Positions 63,040 to 64,000 of a stretch of 64,000 nt of DNA are shown here, piece by piece. Both the position numbers and the translations under genes were made by a program. The notes beneath the pieces are model-generated. The model was not told where the DNA came from and did no database searches. It saw nothing but the letters and a program-made list of their open reading frames with translations. How positions within the stretch are numbered: position 1 is the first letter of the stretch; the number at the start of each line of letters is the position of its first letter. The stretch comes from Cryptomeria japonica. Its lineage: Eukaryota; Streptophyta; Pinopsida; Cupressales; Cupressaceae. The stretch spans positions 606,723,673-606,787,672 of the forward strand of contig NC_081408.1 in the NCBI RefSeq assembly GCF_030272615.1, read 5' to 3'.

Positions 63040-63480
63040 ATAGTCACCACAAAAAAATGGCAATTATACTTTGATGGTTCATATACACAGCATGGATGAG
63101 AAGCAGGTATTCTATTCATCACACCACAAGGCCATACAATTCTGAAAGCATACAAATTAAGCTTCCCATGTACCAACAACACAGCAGAATATGAAGCTTT
63201 GGTTACAGGTATCAAAATGGTTGTGGAATGGAACATTACACAACTTTAGGTCTTTGGAGACTCTCAACTCGTCATCAATCAAATCAATGATGACTATCAA
63301 ACAAAAGATGACAAACTCATGCCTTACAAAAAGATGGTGGATGATTTCAAGAAATATTTTGTTGAAATCACTTTTGAACAAATTCCAAGAAATGATAACA
63401 AAGCAACAAATGTCATTGCAACACTTGCTTCTCTATTACAAACACAGGAAAATCAAGAGCATTATGAATTCCTAGTTGAA
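63040..63480 (+). pseudogene. Tat element second, archaeal-type RNase H
   Basis: QLYFDGSYTQHG (first Asp), a stop, then EAGILFITPQG, CTNNTAEYEALVTGI (Glu) and, after a stop, VFGDSQLVINQI (Asp). The D-E-D set is complete. A second RNase H after the RT-linked one is a known hallmark of the Tat lineage. Two stops (about 63098 and 63248) inactivate it. Confidence 0.88.
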
Positions 63481-63744
63481 GAGTTGTTTTACCCTTCTCA
63501 TAATTCTCCTGATTCCCAAACCATTTGTCAACTTATTGGACATGATTCTTCCCACTATGGCCAAACTTACACATACCTAAAAGATAACACCTTACCTCTT
63601 GACTTATCAAAAAATCAAAAGAGAAACTTTATTCACCAATCCTCCCATTATACTCTTGTCGTGGATACCCTATTTAAATGAGGTCTAGATGGTACTCTTT
63701 TAAGATGTCTTGAACAAGAAGAATCTGAGAAGGCCTTAAATAAA

Positions 63745-64000
63745 GTCCATAACGACATTTTTGGCACTCATTCAAGTGGTCTCACCCTTTCAAAAAAACT
63801 CATATGCTTGGGCTATTATTGGCCAACCATGGAACGAGATTCTTTTCAGATAGCTAGAATGTGCAAACAATGTCAGATCCATGGAAACTTGATCCATGCA
63901 CCAACACAAGAACTTCATGTTTTAGCAACATCTTGGCCTTTCTGCCAATGGGGTCTTGATCTAGTAGGAAAGATAAATCCTTCTTCATCTAATGGTCACA
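63745..64000 (+). pseudogene. Tat element integrase, N-terminal part
   Basis: The H2C2 zinc-binding part (KVHNDIFGTH ... CKQCQIHGN) is followed by WPFCQWGLDLVGKINPSSS with the first catalytic Asp near 63958. The window ends before the rest. No stop is seen in this piece. Confidence 0.9.

Larger units (their letters stand above)
53616..64000 (+). mobile_element. Tat-lineage Ty3/gypsy element, right end outside window
   Basis: Order: 5' LTR, primer site, long repeat-rich leader, gag, protease, a G-patch-like stretch with acidic linker, RT, RNase H, a second archaeal-type RNase H, and the beginning of integrase at the edge. The second RNase H and the primer type point to Tat. Pol is mostly in one frame with isolated stops, so decay is by point mutation more than by indels. 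The 3' LTR is not in the window. Confidence 0.92.

Overview
The window is nuclear DNA from a land plant with a large, repeat-rich, AT-rich genome. The evidence is spliced genes with GT-AG introns, a SPATULA/ALCATRAZ-type bHLH gene, a plant-type cyclic phosphodiesterase gene, TTTAGGG telobox words, and retrotransposons of the plant Athila and Tat (Ty3/gypsy) and copia lineages. A gymnosperm is plausible given the very long LTRs and deep nesting, but this is a weak inference.

Positions 1-12600 hold no gene I can name. They contain AT-rich sequence, two microsatellites ((CA)13 and (TA)54), a GC-rich palindrome cassette (6540-7150), eroded coding-like remnants, and local duplications. Positions 12640-14497 (minus) carry two exons of a cyclic phosphodiesterase with both 2H motifs, but the N-terminal exon was not found. 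Positions 15163-20295 are a giant (5133 bp) LTR with 10-bp inverted ends and a perfect 5-bp target duplication ACAAT, best read as a solo LTR. Positions 22568-24202 (minus) are a five-exon bHLH transcription-factor gene, the best-preserved gene here; its start region is duplicated just upstream. Positions 25280-26130 are a broken Tat integrase and 27310-29994 a broken hAT transposase, both on minus.

The right half is a stack of insertions. An old Athila-like element starts at 31986 (5' LTR, tRNA-Asp-type primer site, gag, protease, RT, RNase H, integrase, then ORF remnants of unknown role on both strands). Its 3' LTR starts at 50379 and is cut at 51304. A younger non-autonomous copia element (39406-43156, minus) lies inside it. 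That element encodes only Gag and protease, followed after an in-frame TAG by an acidic domain where pol should be. A second copia-like LTR fragment (about 48730-50010) may also lie inside it. At 51305 another LTR (TGTAGTGTCC start, apparently related to the giant solo LTR) interrupts the Athila 3' LTR. That LTR is in turn interrupted at about 53616 by a Tat-lineage element that runs off the right edge. The Tat element has an LTR, a TGGCGCCC-type primer site, a leader built on 21-bp repeats, gag, protease, a G-patch-like stretch, RT, two RNase H domains and the start of integrase.

Only the two host genes look like cellular genes. The copia-type Gag-protease reading frame is the only long uninterrupted transposon frame. 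The items most worth following up are the Gag-protease-acidic-tail element, the 21-bp-periodic leader, and the GC-rich palindromic cassettes found in three separate LTR-like contexts, each built from a different palindromic word.
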